Origin: Streptomyces echinatus
GTDB lineage: Bacteria; Actinomycetota; Actinomycetes; Streptomycetales; Streptomycetaceae
Reading direction: 5' to 3'
Assembly (NCBI RefSeq): GCF_014203595.1
Contig: NZ_JACHJK010000014.1
Location: forward strand, 62,001 to 126,000
DNA: 64,000 nucleotides
Below are positions 1 to 8,866 of the stretch, one piece after another. Positions within the stretch are counted from its first letter, which is position 1. Each line of letters starts with the position of its first letter. The notes under the pieces were generated by a model, which saw only the letters and a program-made list of their open reading frames with translations, made no database searches and was not told where the DNA came from. Both the position numbers and the translations under genes were made by a program.

Positions 1-1998
1 GAGCCGGACGGCGTCCGGCAGGGACAGCACACCGGCGACATGGGCGGCGGCCAGTTCGCCGACGGAGTGTCCGGCGAGGTAGTCGGGGGTCACGCCCCAG
101 GACTCCAGGAGGCGGTACAGGGCGACCTCGGTGGCGAAGAGGGCGGTCTGCGCGTAGTCGGTCCGGGTCAGCAGCTCGGCGTCGGTGTCGATCACCTCGG
201 CGAGCGGCCGTTCCAGACCTCGGTCGGCGAGCGCGCACACCGCGTCGAACGCCTCCGCGTACACCGGGAAGGCCCGGCGCAGGTCCCGGCCCATGCCGGT
301 CCGCTGCGCCCCCTGACCGGTGAACAGGAACGCGGTCCGGCCGCCGGCCCCGGTGAGCGGGGTGGCGGCGTCGAGTGCGGCGAGCAGTTCGCCGGTGTCC
401 CGGCCGACGGCGACGGCGCGGTGCTCGAAGCGGGCGCGGGTGGTGGCCAGCGACAGCGCCAGGTCGGCCGGGCGGCTGTCCGGGCGGTTGCCGAGATGGT
501 CGCGCAGGCGCCCGATCTGTCCGGTGAGGGCCCGGCGGGTGCGGCCGGAGACGATCCAGGGGAGCCAGGCGCCGTCCCGCCCGGGCGGGTTGTCCCCGTC
601 CTGTGCCCGGTCCGGCTCGGCGGGGGCCTGCTCGATGATGACGTGGGCGTTGGTGCCGCTGATCCCGAAGGAGGAGACGGCGGCGCGGCGGGGGCGTCCG
701 GTGGTGGGCCACGGGCGCCGCTCCAGGGCCAGTCGGACGGCGCCCGCGCTCCAGTCCACCTGGTCGGTGGGGGCGTCGACGTGGAGCGTCGGGGGCACCT
801 CGCCGTGCCGCATGGCCAGCACCGTCTTGATGATCCCGGCGACGCCCGCGGCGGCCTGGGTGTGCCCGAGGTTGGACTTGACCGAGCCCAGCAGCAGCGG
901 TTCCGCTCGGTCCTGGCCGTAGGTGGCGAGCAGCGCCTGCGCCTCGATCGGGTCGCCGAGGGAGGTTCCGGTGCCGTGCGCCTCGACCACGTCGACGTCG
1001 GCGGCGGTGAGTCCCGCACCGGCCAGCGCCTGCCGGATGACGCGCTGCTGGGACGGGCCGTTGGGCGCGGTCAGGCGGCTGCTGGCACCGTCGGAGTTGA
1101 CCGCGCTGCCCCGGATGACGGCGAGCACCGGGTGCCCGTTGCGCCGGGCGTCGGCGAGCCGTTCCAGCAGCAGCATGCCGGCGCCCTCGCCCCAGCCGGT
1201 GCCGTCGGCCGCCGCCGCGAAGGCCTTGCAGCGGCCGTCCGGGGCGAGTCCGCGCTGCCGGCTGAAGTCGATGAACGTCTCCGGCGTGGACATCACGGTG
1301 ACGCCGCCGGCCAGGGCGAGCGAGCACTCGTCCGACTGCAGCGCCCGTACCGCCCAGTGCAGGGCGACCAGGGAGGAGGAGCAGGCGGTGTCGACGGTGG
1401 CCACGGGGCCTTCGAGGCCGAAGGTGTAGGCGACGCGTCCGGAGGCGATGCTGGCGGCGCTTCCGTTGGCGAGGTAGCCGTCGAGGTCGTCGGGTACGGC
1501 GGTGAGGCGGGTGGCGTAGTCGTTGTACATGACGCCGGCGAACACGCCGGTGCGGCTGCCGCGCAGGGACTCCGGGACGATGCCGGCCCGCTCGAAGGCC
1601 TCGTGGGAGGTCTCCAGCAGCAGTCGCTGCTGCGGGTCCATGGCGAGGGCCTCGCGGGGGCTGATGCCGAAGAAGCCGGGGTCGAAGTCGGCGGCGTCGT
1701 ACAGGAATCCGCCGCTGCGGGAGTAGGTCCTGCCGGGCCGCGCCGGGTCGGGGTCGTAGAGGGCGTCCACGTCCCAGCCCCGGTCGGCGGGGAAGTCCGA
1801 CACCGCGTCGGTCCCCGAGGCGACGAGGTCCCACAGTTCCTCGGGTGTGGTGACGCCGCCCGGGTAGCGGCAGCCGATGCCGACGACGGCGACCGGGCCG
1901 TGTGCGCGTTGCTCGTTCTCGCGCAGCCGCCGCCGCGCCTCCCGCAGTTCCGCGGTCGTCCGCTTGAGGTAGTCGAGCAGTTGCTCTTCGTTGTTCAC
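1..1998 (-). CDS. Modular type I polyketide synthase, N-terminal part (docking-KS-AT), partial at left edge
   Basis: Extends a polyketide chain on an acyl-carrier-protein assembly line. Translation from GTG at 1998 starts with VNNEEQLLDYLKRTTAELRE, a coiled-coil docking helix typical of module N-termini that receive a chain from an upstream PKS protein. The ketosynthase follows at about residues 35-460, with the active-site Cys in DTACSSS and His residues in EAHGTGT and NLGHTQAA, so it is a condensing KS and not a decarboxylating KSQ. The acyltransferase begins near residue 560 with GQGAQRTGMG and reaches its active-site Ser in GHSVGELAAA before the window ends. The remaining domains lie outside. 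An ATG ten bases upstream meets a stop after four codons, so GTG is the start. Transcription runs out of the window. It is probably the edge of a separate PKS cluster; no sequence link ties it to the NRPS operon at 5.9 kb. Confidence 0.95.
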   Translation of the reverse strand, partial: MNNEEQLLDYLKRTTAELREARRRLRENEQRAHGPVAVVGIGCRYPGGVTTPEELWDLVASGTDAVSDFPADRGWDVDALYDPDPARPGRTYSRSGGFLYDAADFDPGFFGISPREALAMDPQQRLLLETSHEAFERAGIVPESLRGSRTGVFAGVMYNDYATRLTAVPDDLDGYLANGSAASIASGRVAYTFGLEGPVATVDTACSSSLVALHWAVRALQSDECSLALAGGVTVMSTPETFIDFSRQRGLAPDGRCKAFAAAADGTGWGEGAGMLLLERLADARRNGHPVLAVIRGSAVNSDGASSRLTAPNGPSQQRVIRQALAGAGLTAADVDVVEAHGTGTSLGDPIEAQALLATYGQDRAEPLLLGSVKSNLGHTQAAAGVAGIIKTVLAMRHGEVPPTLHVDAPTDQVDWSAGAVRLALERRPWPTTGRPRRAAVSSFGISGTNAHVIIEQAPAEPDRAQDGDNPPGRDGAWLPWIVSGRTRRALTGQIGRLRDHLGNRPDSRPADLALSLATTRARFEHRAVAVGRDTGELLAALDAATPLTGAGGRTAFLFTGQGAQRTGMGRDLRRAFPVYAEAFDAVCALADRGLERPLAEVIDTDAELLTRTDYAQTALFATEVALYRLLESWGVTPDYLAGHSVGELAAAHVAGVLSLPDAVRL

Positions 1999-2321
1999 CA
2001 GCGCGCCATCCGATCGAGATCGAAGTGAGGGCCTGGGCCGCGCGGATCGCCTCCGGACGGTTTCCGGTCCGCTTCCCCTCCGTTGTCGGAGGCTAGGCAG
2101 GCGGTGATGACGCAAGACACCCCTACGGCCCCCAGGGCCCCTGACGCCGGTAAGGGGTCCCGGGGGGACGACGTGCTCGCGGCACAGTGGAGCGCGGCCG
2201 CGCCGGTGCCGTGACGGTGACGGTCGCGCACCCTCGTGCGGCGGTGTGCCACTGGAGCCGCTCGTACGGGCGGGCCTTCGCGAGGCGGGACCGGGACGGG
2301 TGGACGGAACGAGGCCTGGAG

Positions 2322-2386
2322 GGGCGGGCGGAGCGGCATCGGGGCGGGCGGACGGAGTCAGGTCCGGACGGGCGGGCGGACGGAGT
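2322..2386. repeat. Imperfect short direct repeats (GGGCGGGCGGACGGAGT type)
   Basis: The 17-base unit GGGCGGGCGGACGGAGT occurs identically at 2342-2358 and 2370-2386, 28 bases apart. A partial copy (GGGCGGGCGG) is at 2322. The repeats lie in the 630-base non-coding stretch 1999-2631 upstream of the PKS start. No believable gene was found there on either strand. Possible upstream regulatory DNA or simple slippage. Confidence 0.6.
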
Positions 2387-2430
2387 GACACCAGGACGAC
2401 GGGCCTGGTCGCCGCTCGGCCTCGGCACGC

Positions 2431-2471
2431 CGGATGCCGCGGCCGGATCCGGGGTCCGGCCGCGGCATCCG
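2431..2471. terminator. 17-bp perfect hairpin downstream of the PanE-like gene
   Basis: Perfect inverted repeat: arm CGGATGCCGCGGCCGGA at 2431-2447, 7-base loop, complementary arm 2455-2471. It lies about 160 bases past the stop of the minus-strand PanE-like gene and about 430 bases upstream of the PKS start. There is no U-tract, as is usual for Streptomyces terminators. It could insulate the PKS promoter from read-through. Confidence 0.7.
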
Positions 2472-2631
2472 CCACTCAGGGCACTCCCAAGGCCCAGCAC
2501 AGCGGGTGCCCCGCACAGAGGGACCCACACGGAGCCGAACGGGTGATATGACCGGGCGCGGCCGCGCGGCTCGCTGTCTCCGCACGCCCGGCGGCGCTGC
2601 CGCGACCGGAGTCACGGCCTCCGGAAAGTGG

Positions 2632-3636
2632 TCAGCGCGCCGCGCGCAGCTCGGCGTGGAGCTCCGGACCGCTCCAGGTGCGCGGCGCCGACTCCGCCTC
2701 GCGCACCAGGGTCACCAGATGCGCGTTCGCGGGGGCGGTGAGTCCATGGGCGGCGGCGAGGGCGACGATCTCACCCTGCAGTGAATCGATCTCCGTGGGC
2801 CGGGAGCGCTGGAGGTCCTCCCACATCGAGGAGCGCGCATGGGCGTCGATGCGGAGGGCCGCTGCCGCCACCCGCCGGAAGAGGGCGTCGGGCAGCCCCA
2901 GCACATACGGGGTGAGGCCGGGCGCGGTGGGGCCGAGGCGGGCGGGTACGACCCCGGCGGCGCGGTAGGCGGTGAGGGCCTCGCGCTGGCAGAGGGCGAG
3001 ACAGCGGCGGTACGCCCGTCGGCCGAGCTGATCGCGCAAGGGCAGCCCCGAGAGGGCGTTGATCGCGTTGTTGAGGTTCATCAGCAGCTTGGCGTGCTGC
3101 ACCTCGGACATGTCGGTGCGGGCCTCGATGGCGAGGCCCGCCTCGCGGAAGGCGGCGCCGAGCGTGTCGTCGGGCTCGGTCATGAGCCTGCCCGGCATGC
3201 CCTGGTGCACGATGCCGGGCTCGGACCGCACCACGTTGTACGGCACCATCCCGGCCAGCACGGTGTGGCCGGGCAGCGCGCCGCGCAGGACGGCGGGGTT
3301 GTGCAGTCCGTTCTGGAAGCTGACCACGACGGCGCCGGGGGCGAGATGGGGGGCGAGGTCCTGGGCGGCGGCCTCGGTGCCGGCGGACTTCACGGTGACC
3401 AGCACATAGTCGGCGCCGGCCGCGGCTTCGGGTCCGGTGGCCGCGGTGAGCCGGTCGGCGGGGAGGTGGACCGGCGGCCGGGAGGAGGTGGTCAGCGTCA
3501 GTCCCCGCTCGCGCAGCACGTCCATCGCGGCGGACCGGCCGATGAAAGCCACGTCGTGCCCGGCGGCGGCGAGGTGACCGCCGAGGTGGCAGCCGATGCT
3601 GCCGGCGCCGAGGACCGCGAAGCGGGGCTTGGACAT
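2632..3636 (-). CDS. 2-dehydropantoate 2-reductase (ketopantoate reductase) family protein
   Basis: A 334-residue NADPH-dependent reductase of the ApbA/PanE family, cytoplasmic. The canonical member reduces ketopantoate to pantoate for coenzyme A synthesis. The N-terminus MSKPRFAVLGAGSIGCHLGG holds the GxGxxG dinucleotide site. The family catalytic Lys lies in EVQHAKLLMNLNNA, and the C-terminal helical domain (SSMWEDLQRSRPTEIDSLQG) has the usual S-S-M-x-x-D and E-I-D substrate residues. ATG at 3636 is preceded by AGGAG at good spacing; the frame stays open upstream, but that part is low-complexity. It stands alone, downstream of a long C-rich leader. Streptomyces carry several paralogues, so a substrate other than ketopantoate is possible. 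Confidence 0.88.
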   Translation of the reverse strand: MSKPRFAVLGAGSIGCHLGGHLAAAGHDVAFIGRSAAMDVLRERGLTLTTSSRPPVHLPADRLTAATGPEAAAGADYVLVTVKSAGTEAAAQDLAPHLAPGAVVVSFQNGLHNPAVLRGALPGHTVLAGMVPYNVVRSEPGIVHQGMPGRLMTEPDDTLGAAFREAGLAIEARTDMSEVQHAKLLMNLNNAINALSGLPLRDQLGRRAYRRCLALCQREALTAYRAAGVVPARLGPTAPGLTPYVLGLPDALFRRVAAAALRIDAHARSSMWEDLQRSRPTEIDSLQGEIVALAAAHGLTAPANAHLVTLVREAESAPRTWSGPELHAELRAAR

Positions 3637-4162
3637 GGGTGACTCCTGTGGCAGGGCCGAAGCGGGCAGGGGCCAGCATGAACCAACGGCACACGAACCG
3701 GCCAGGCCCGCTGACCGCCCGGCGGACCAGCCCCGCTCCCGAACCGCCCACCGGCCCCGGTATCCGACCGCCTGACCGACCGCCCACCGGCATCCGGCTG
3801 CGCGAGCTGAGTGCCCAAGGCCCCGCCACCGCCCCTGACCGCCCGCCGTGTTGCCGCCACCCACCGCCCAGCGCCCAGCGCCCCGCCGCCACCCACCGCC
3901 GGCCACCCTGACGTCATCCGCCGCCCTGCCGCCCCCCTGCCCCCGCCCTACCTCCTTGCCGCCCACCTCCCTGCCACGGCCCGCCGCGCTGCTGCCCACC
4001 TCACTGTCACGCCCCACCCCCTCCCGCCATCCGCCATCCGCCACCTTGCCGCCGCGTCGCCGACACCGATGCCCCTGTGACCCGCCCCATCCTCGGCCAC
4101 CGGCCCGTGCGCGGCGTGAGAGTGTGGCAGGAGGACATCCGGGCGGGCGAACGGAGCACTTG
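3637..4162. repeat. Strand-asymmetric C-rich low-complexity spacer between divergent genes
   Basis: The 526 bases between the divergent PanE-like and GAF-ANTAR genes have no credible coding sequence. From about 3790 to 4080 the plus strand is dominated by C with reiterated CCGCC, CCACC and CCATCCGCC words, so the minus strand is G-rich with many short G-runs. Open frames through it translate to repetitive Pro/Ala/His or Gly/Arg/Trp strings that look like composition artefacts. It should hold promoters for both flanking genes, but I could not pick them out. Confidence 0.6.
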
Positions 4163-4849
4163 ATGGACTGGCGTGAGTTCGCGCAGCAGATGGCTTCCAT
4201 GGCGCGATCGCTGCTGGCACAGACCTCGGTCGACGACACGCTCAAGAGCATCACCGCATCGGCGATCACGCTGGTGGAGGGATGCGACGCGGCCGGCATC
4301 CTGGTCCTCCGCGGGGTGTCGGTGCAGTCCCTGGCCCCCACCGAGCAGCTCGTCGTCGACAGTGACCGGCTGCAGGAGCGGCTGCGGGAGGGGCCCTGCT
4401 TCGACGCCGCGCGTACCCGGGCGGGCGAGCGGGTGTTCCGGATCGCCGACTTCACGGCCGCACAGCCCCGCTGGCCCGCTTTCGCTCCGCAGGCCCGGGA
4501 GCTGGGGGTGGGCAGCATGATGGGGTTTCTGCTGTTCACCGAGGACGAGGACCTCGGCGCGCTGAACCTCTACTCGCACCGAGCCGGTGCGTTCACCGAC
4601 GTCAGTGAGACCGCAGGCTGGCTGCTGGCCTCACACGCCGCGGTGGCGTTCTCCAGCGCGCGCACCCATGCCCAGATGCAGCAGGCCGTCGCCACCCGCC
4701 ACACGATCGGCGAGGCCATGGGCATCCTGATGGGCGGCCACAACCTCACCGAAGACGAGGCCTTCGACGTACTGCGCCGCTACTCGCAGGAAAGGAACAT
4801 CAAGCTGCGGGACGTCGCCCGCCGGGTGTGCGAGCACGGCGGCCTGTAG
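4163..4849 (+). CDS. GAF and ANTAR domain transcription antiterminator
   Basis: A 228-residue cytoplasmic regulator. Residues about 15-160 form a GAF-like sensor (DDTLKSITASAITLVEGCDA, then a GSMMGFLLFTEDEDLGALNL strand). Residues about 165-225 form an ANTAR RNA-binding domain with the diagnostic pattern AVATRHTIGEAMGILMGG and the C-terminal helix VLRRYSQERNIKLRDVARRV. ANTAR proteins bind dual-hairpin leader RNAs and prevent transcription termination when the sensor is engaged. ATG at 4163 has GGAG nine bases upstream. Ligand and targets are unknown. Many similar orphan GAF-ANTAR genes occur in streptomycetes. Confidence 0.88.
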   Translation: MDWREFAQQMASMARSLLAQTSVDDTLKSITASAITLVEGCDAAGILVLRGVSVQSLAPTEQLVVDSDRLQERLREGPCFDAARTRAGERVFRIADFTAAQPRWPAFAPQARELGVGSMMGFLLFTEDEDLGALNLYSHRAGAFTDVSETAGWLLASHAAVAFSSARTHAQMQQAVATRHTIGEAMGILMGGHNLTEDEAFDVLRRYSQERNIKLRDVARRVCEHGGL

Positions 4850-4926
4850 GGTCCGCGGTCGCCTCCCGCCGCCGTCCGGGCGACAGCGTGGGGGGAGTTG
4901 TCGTACCTGGGCGATAACTTGCCGCC

Positions 4927-5400
4927 ATGGCGGACATCTACGAACTCTCCCTCGCCCTCAATCTGCGCGAGGAGCTCTCGGAGGAGGAACTCGCGGAGCT
5001 CCGGTGGCATCTCGGGTCGGGCCCCGAGCCGGAGCGGCTGCGGATCGTGCCCGCGTTCCCGGTCGTGCTCGTGGACGACGACGGCGAAACCGTCGTGGCC
5101 GACGAGCCCGTGCCGCTGCTGGGCCGACGCGGCGAGGCGTGGAAGGTGGACGGTGCGCTCGTCTCCGTACTGCTGCGCCCGGAGGACGCCCGGCACGGCG
5201 CATGGGCCCTGACCGTCCGGCAGGAGGTCCACCCCGACGAGTTCGACCGCACGGGCGAGCTGCTCGGCCGGCTGGCCACGAAGGCGCACGACCGGCACCG
5301 TGCCGCCACCGGTGAGGTGCGCCTGGGCTGGATCAGGTTCTGCGAGTCGCACCGGTTCGAGCCCCTGGTGGTCCGCGACGGCAGGACGGTGTGGCCCTGA
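4927..5400 (+). CDS. Conserved hypothetical protein
   Basis: A 157-residue acidic soluble protein with no signal peptide or membrane segment. It opens with MADIYELSLALNLREELSEE, a Leu/Glu-rich helix, and continues with mixed strands ending RFEPLVVRDGRTVWP. Codon use is typical of a real high-GC gene. No clear Shine-Dalgarno precedes ATG 4927. I do not recognise a family. It is not obviously coupled to the ANTAR gene 77 bases upstream. Confidence 0.7.
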   Translation: MADIYELSLALNLREELSEEELAELRWHLGSGPEPERLRIVPAFPVVLVDDDGETVVADEPVPLLGRRGEAWKVDGALVSVLLRPEDARHGAWALTVRQEVHPDEFDRTGELLGRLATKAHDRHRAATGEVRLGWIRFCESHRFEPLVVRDGRTVWP

Positions 5401-5462
5401 CACGCGGCCCGCCGCCGGCATTCACGCGTCCTGCCCCCGGCGTGGCCGGCACCGGCCGGACG

Positions 5463-5504
5463 CCCATGTCCACAGAGGGCAGGTGCCCCACATCCGGACA
5501 TGGG
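5463..5504. promoter_or_regulatory. Inverted repeat CCCATGTCC / GGACATGGG in a 520-base spacer
   Basis: Nine-base perfect arms at 5463-5471 and 5496-5504 flank a 24-base loop containing AGGGCAGGTGCCC. A shorter palindrome (ACCCGGAATCGGGT) lies at 5541-5554. Both sit in the 5401-5922 gap before the biosynthetic operon, which otherwise has no gene. They could be the terminator of the 4927 gene or regulator sites for the operon. Confidence 0.45.
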
Positions 5505-5826
5505 ACCAAAGCCCTTGCGTCTCCTGTCGTCTTTCAGACATGACCCGGAATCGGGTCGGCAGGCCCGGCCGTTCCACACCTGAGCTCCGCCGGAGCGTAC
5601 GCCGGCGGCGAGGAGACCGCAGCGGGAACCGCGTCCGGGACCCAGATGGTCGGCCCTGCCTGCGGGAACGATACTGCGCACACCCCGCACCCGGTGGACG
5701 CCGACCGAGGCGGCGCGGCCTCCGTCCGCGGGCCCCGAAACATTCGGGCAATGTTCCAGCAAGATCTCCGCACCGGCTCCGGTGGCAGAATATCGGCGAC
5801 CGTTCTTCGCTGCTCCGGCCACGCGA

Positions 5827-5862
5827 TTGACGTGGCCTGGACCTGGTTTTAGTGTGGCCCCT
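5827..5862 (+). promoter_or_regulatory. Putative vegetative-type promoter of the FAAL-NRPS operon
   Basis: TTGACG at 5827-5832 and TAGTGT at 5850-5855 are separated by exactly 17 bases, a good match to the primary sigma (HrdB-type) -35/-10 pattern. A start near 5862 would give a leader of about 60 bases to the ATG at 5923, preceded by the ribosome site GGAGGGG. The region 5740-5930 is visibly more A/T-rich than its surroundings. Confidence 0.6.
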
Positions 5863-5922
5863 CGTGCGGCCAGCAGGTAGCTGAGCAATAGCGGCCTTAT
5901 CACGTCCGGAGGGGCGGTCAGT

Positions 5923-7911
5923 ATGCCCGCAATCCCGTCGCCGACGCCTCCTACTCTTGTTCATATACTCCGGGACAGAGCATTAGAAAATCCCCACGGC
6001 ACCGCTTACGTATTTCTCGCCGACGGCGAGGACGACGAACGCAGGATCGACTACCGGCAGCTGTACGCCGCGGCAACCGGCGTGGCGGACGCCCTGGCCG
6101 CGGGGCACGAGCGCGGCGAGCGGGCGCTGCTCCTCTTCCCGCCGGGCCTCGACTACATCACCGCGTTCTTCGGGTGTCTGCTCGCGGGCGTCGTCGCCGT
6201 ACCGGCCTACCCGCCGCAGGACGCGCGCAGCCTCGGCCGGCTGGACGCCATCGTCACCGACGCGGGGGCGAGCATCGCCCTGACCACGAAGGATCTGCTG
6301 CCGCTCGCACAGTCGGGGCTCGACGCGCCCCTCGCGTGGATCGCGACCGACGCTCCACAGACGGGTGCCGGGCGGGCCGGCGCGCCGATCGCGCCCGGCC
6401 CGGTCACCGCGGCGCCGAAGGATCTCGCCTTTCTCCAGTACACCTCCGGCTCGACCCGTCTTCCGCGCGGCGTCATGCTGACGCACGCGAACCTCACGCA
6501 CAATCTGCGGGCCATCTGCCGGTCGTTTGCCGGAGCCAGTCAGGACGTCATGGTCAGCTGGCTTCCCCCGTATCACGACATGGGTCTTATCGGGGCCATA
6601 CTGGAGCCTCTTTACGGCGGTTTTCCAGGCGTTCTCATGTCCCCGTTGCATTTCCTCCAGAAGCCGTTCCGATGGCTGAAAGCCATCTCCGCGCACCGGG
6701 GGACGATCAGCCCTTCTCCGAATTTTGGATACGAACTGTGCCTGCGAAAGATCGACGGCGAGCAGCGGGCGTCGCTCGATCTCTCCTCCTGGCGTGCGGC
6801 CGTGAACGGCGCGGAGCCGGTGCGCGCGGAGACGGTCGAGCGGTTCACGCGGCGGTTCGCCTCCGTGGGCTTCGGCCTCGGCACCTTCCGCCCCAGCTAC
6901 GGCCTGGCGGAGGCCACCCTGCTGGTGACCGCCGACCCGGTCGGCGAGAGCGTGCGCCGCTTCCCGGTCGAGGGCGTCTCCAGGATCGCCTGCGGGACGG
7001 CTCGCGGAGACCAGTCCGTCGTCGTGGTCGACACCGCCACACTGGCACCGGCGGCGGCCGGGCAGGTCGGGGAGATCTGGGTGTCCGGTCCCAGCGTCTG
7101 CGCGGGCTACTGGGGCCGCCCCACCGAGACCGCGGCGCTCCTCGGAGCCGTACTGCCGGACGGCCGGGGCCCCTACCTGCGCACCGGTGACCTGGGCGCG
7201 CTGGACGAGGAGGGCGCGCTCGTGGTCACGGGCCGGCTGAAGGACCTGCTCATCCTCCGTGGCCGCAACGTGTATCCGCACGACGTGGAAAGCGCCGCCG
7301 AGCGGGGCCACCCCGCGCTGCGGCCCGGTTGCGGCGCGGCCTTCACCGTGCCCGTGGACGGCGAGGAGCGGCTGGTCCTGGTGTTCGAGGTCGCGGACGG
7401 GGCGGACACCGACGCCGTCGCCCTCGCCGCCCGCCGGGCGGTGCGTGAGGAGTGCGAGGCCGACCTCCATGAACTGGTGCTCATACCGGCCCGGACCGTC
7501 CCCAAGACCTCCAGCGGCAAGATCCAGCGGCGCGCGACGCGGGAGGCGTTTCTGTCCGGAGCCCTGACGCGCCTCGGTGGCTGGCGCCCCGACGGCGCGG
7601 CGGCACCCGGCGCGCGGTCCGCCGTTCCTCCCCGTACGCCCCTGGAGTCGCTGGTGGCGCGCATCTGGGCGGAGTTGCTCGGACAGCCCGAGGTCGGCGT
7701 CCACGACGACTTCTTCGCCTCCGGCGCGCAGTCGCTCCTCCTCTCCCAGCTCGCCGTGCGCATCGAGGCGGAGTTGCCGGTGCGCGTCACGACGGGCGAC
7801 CTCTTCCAGGCGTCGACGGTCGCGAAGCTCGCCGAACTGCTGGAGAGCCGACCGCTCACCGTCGACGACGAGCAGGTGGCCGGACTGATCGCGCGGAGCG
7901 ACAACGGCTGA
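5923..7911 (+). CDS. Fatty acyl-AMP ligase fused to a C-terminal carrier domain
   Basis: A 662-residue protein that should adenylate a fatty acid and load it on its own carrier domain, priming the assembly line. Adenylation motifs: YTSGSTRLPRGVMLTH (FAAL-type variant of the P-loop), PPYHDMGLIG, PSYGLAEATLLVTA, YLRTGDLGAL, and Lys in TSSGKIQR. The PSYGLAEA signature and the insertion after it favour FAAL over acyl-CoA ligase. The carrier lies at about residues 570-645 with the phosphopantetheine Ser604 in SGAQSLLLS instead of the usual GGHSL. It is the first gene of the operon. A TTA leucine codon at 5983-5985 (residue 21) makes translation likely dependent on bldA tRNA. Codons 8-24 and about 205-270 are unusually A/T-rich at wobble positions. 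Confidence 0.93.
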   Translation: MPAIPSPTPPTLVHILRDRALENPHGTAYVFLADGEDDERRIDYRQLYAAATGVADALAAGHERGERALLLFPPGLDYITAFFGCLLAGVVAVPAYPPQDARSLGRLDAIVTDAGASIALTTKDLLPLAQSGLDAPLAWIATDAPQTGAGRAGAPIAPGPVTAAPKDLAFLQYTSGSTRLPRGVMLTHANLTHNLRAICRSFAGASQDVMVSWLPPYHDMGLIGAILEPLYGGFPGVLMSPLHFLQKPFRWLKAISAHRGTISPSPNFGYELCLRKIDGEQRASLDLSSWRAAVNGAEPVRAETVERFTRRFASVGFGLGTFRPSYGLAEATLLVTADPVGESVRRFPVEGVSRIACGTARGDQSVVVVDTATLAPAAAGQVGEIWVSGPSVCAGYWGRPTETAALLGAVLPDGRGPYLRTGDLGALDEEGALVVTGRLKDLLILRGRNVYPHDVESAAERGHPALRPGCGAAFTVPVDGEERLVLVFEVADGADTDAVALAARRAVREECEADLHELVLIPARTVPKTSSGKIQRRATREAFLSGALTRLGGWRPDGAAAPGARSAVPPRTPLESLVARIWAELLGQPEVGVHDDFFASGAQSLLLSQLAVRIEAELPVRVTTGDLFQASTVAKLAELLESRPLTVDDEQVAGLIARSDNG

Positions 7912-7984
7912 ACGACGCGAGCACCGAACGCCTTCGACACAAGGCCCACCGTCCCGACGCACGCCGATCCCGGCAGGGGAGCAC

Positions 7985-8866
7985 ATGGATACCACGGACG
8001 TGGTGGAAACGCTGGACAAACTGGTCGCCGACTCAACCGACCACCACTACAGCCCCTATACGCGCTTCGACTGGGTCGACGAGCTCGCCGAGGAGCAGTG
8101 GTGGATGACACCCGACCTGCTCACCGTGGCCGGGACGCGGCACGCGCGGGAGCTGGACGAGAAAGTGCTCATGCGGCTGAGCAAGTGGGAGAGCGTCAAC
8201 TTCTTCAGCCTCAACATCCACGGCATACGCGAGTTGCTCATCGAGGTGACCCGGCGGATCCACACCCGGGGTTTCGAGCTGCCCTCCGAGTTCTTCCACC
8301 GCTTCCTCGGCGAGGAGAACGGACACATGTGGTTCTTCGCGCAGTTCTGTCTGCGCTACGGCGGCAAGATCTACCCGGACAAGTCGCTCCCCGTCGCCAC
8401 GGCCGAGGAGGACGCCGCGGTCGCCAACTTCCTCGTCTTCGCCCGCATTCTCGTCTTCGAGGAGCTGGTCGACCACTTCAACATCCGGATGGGCCGCGAC
8501 GCCCTGCTGCACCCCCTGATCAGGGAGGTGAACCAGGTGCATCACGACGACGAGTGGCGGCACATCATCATGGGCCGCAAACTCGTGGGCCTGCTGTACG
8601 AACCCCTGCGGGAGCGCGGCGACCGGGAGCTGCGCGAGCGTCTCGACCTGTATCTCCGGCGCTACATCACCGCCAGCGTGCAGTCGCTCTACAACCCGAC
8701 GGCGTACCGGGACGCGGGGATCCCCGAGGCGTTCGCCTTCCGCGAGGAGCTGCTGCGGGACCCGGCACGCGTCGCCCACCACGAGACGTTCTTCAAGCGC
8801 GTCATCCGGTTCCTGGTCAGCCAGGAGATCATCACCGGTTCTCCGTTCCGGGAGGCGGTGACCTGA
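7985..8866 (+). CDS. AurF-like non-haem diiron oxygenase
   Basis: A 293-residue, all-helical soluble protein. The diiron ligand pattern of the AurF/CmlI N-oxygenase family is visible: Glu69 (KWESVNF), Glu111 and His114 (GEENGHMWF), Glu159/160 (VFEELVDHF), His186, Glu190 and His193 (VHHDDEWRH). The H-x3-E-x2-H spacing matches AurF. Known members oxidise amines to hydroxylamine, nitroso or nitro groups, and some act on carrier-bound substrates. Here it lies directly before a carrier protein (overlapping by one base) and an amino acid:carrier ligase, so I infer N-oxygenation of a carrier-tethered aminoacyl group. C-H oxidation of the fatty acyl chain is the alternative. ATG 7985 has AGGGGAG upstream. 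Confidence 0.85.
   Translation: MDTTDVVETLDKLVADSTDHHYSPYTRFDWVDELAEEQWWMTPDLLTVAGTRHARELDEKVLMRLSKWESVNFFSLNIHGIRELLIEVTRRIHTRGFELPSEFFHRFLGEENGHMWFFAQFCLRYGGKIYPDKSLPVATAEEDAAVANFLVFARILVFEELVDHFNIRMGRDALLHPLIREVNQVHHDDEWRHIIMGRKLVGLLYEPLRERGDRELRERLDLYLRRYITASVQSLYNPTAYRDAGIPEAFAFREELLRDPARVAHHETFFKRVIRFLVSQEIITGSPFREAVT

Noticed and set aside
40..2028. Long plus-strand open frame opposite the PKS
   Set aside because: Antisense to clear KS/AT domains; its translation is low-complexity Gly/Arg/Val and arises from GC bias.
2632..4539. 635-codon version of the PanE-like protein with a long N-terminal extension
   Set aside because: The extra 300 residues are low-complexity Gly/Arg/Ser/Trp from the C-rich spacer; a good ribosome site precedes ATG 3636.
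5983..8019. 678-codon minus-strand open frame over the FAAL gene
   Set aside because: Shadow of the FAAL frame; no recognisable domain, while the plus strand has full adenylation motifs.
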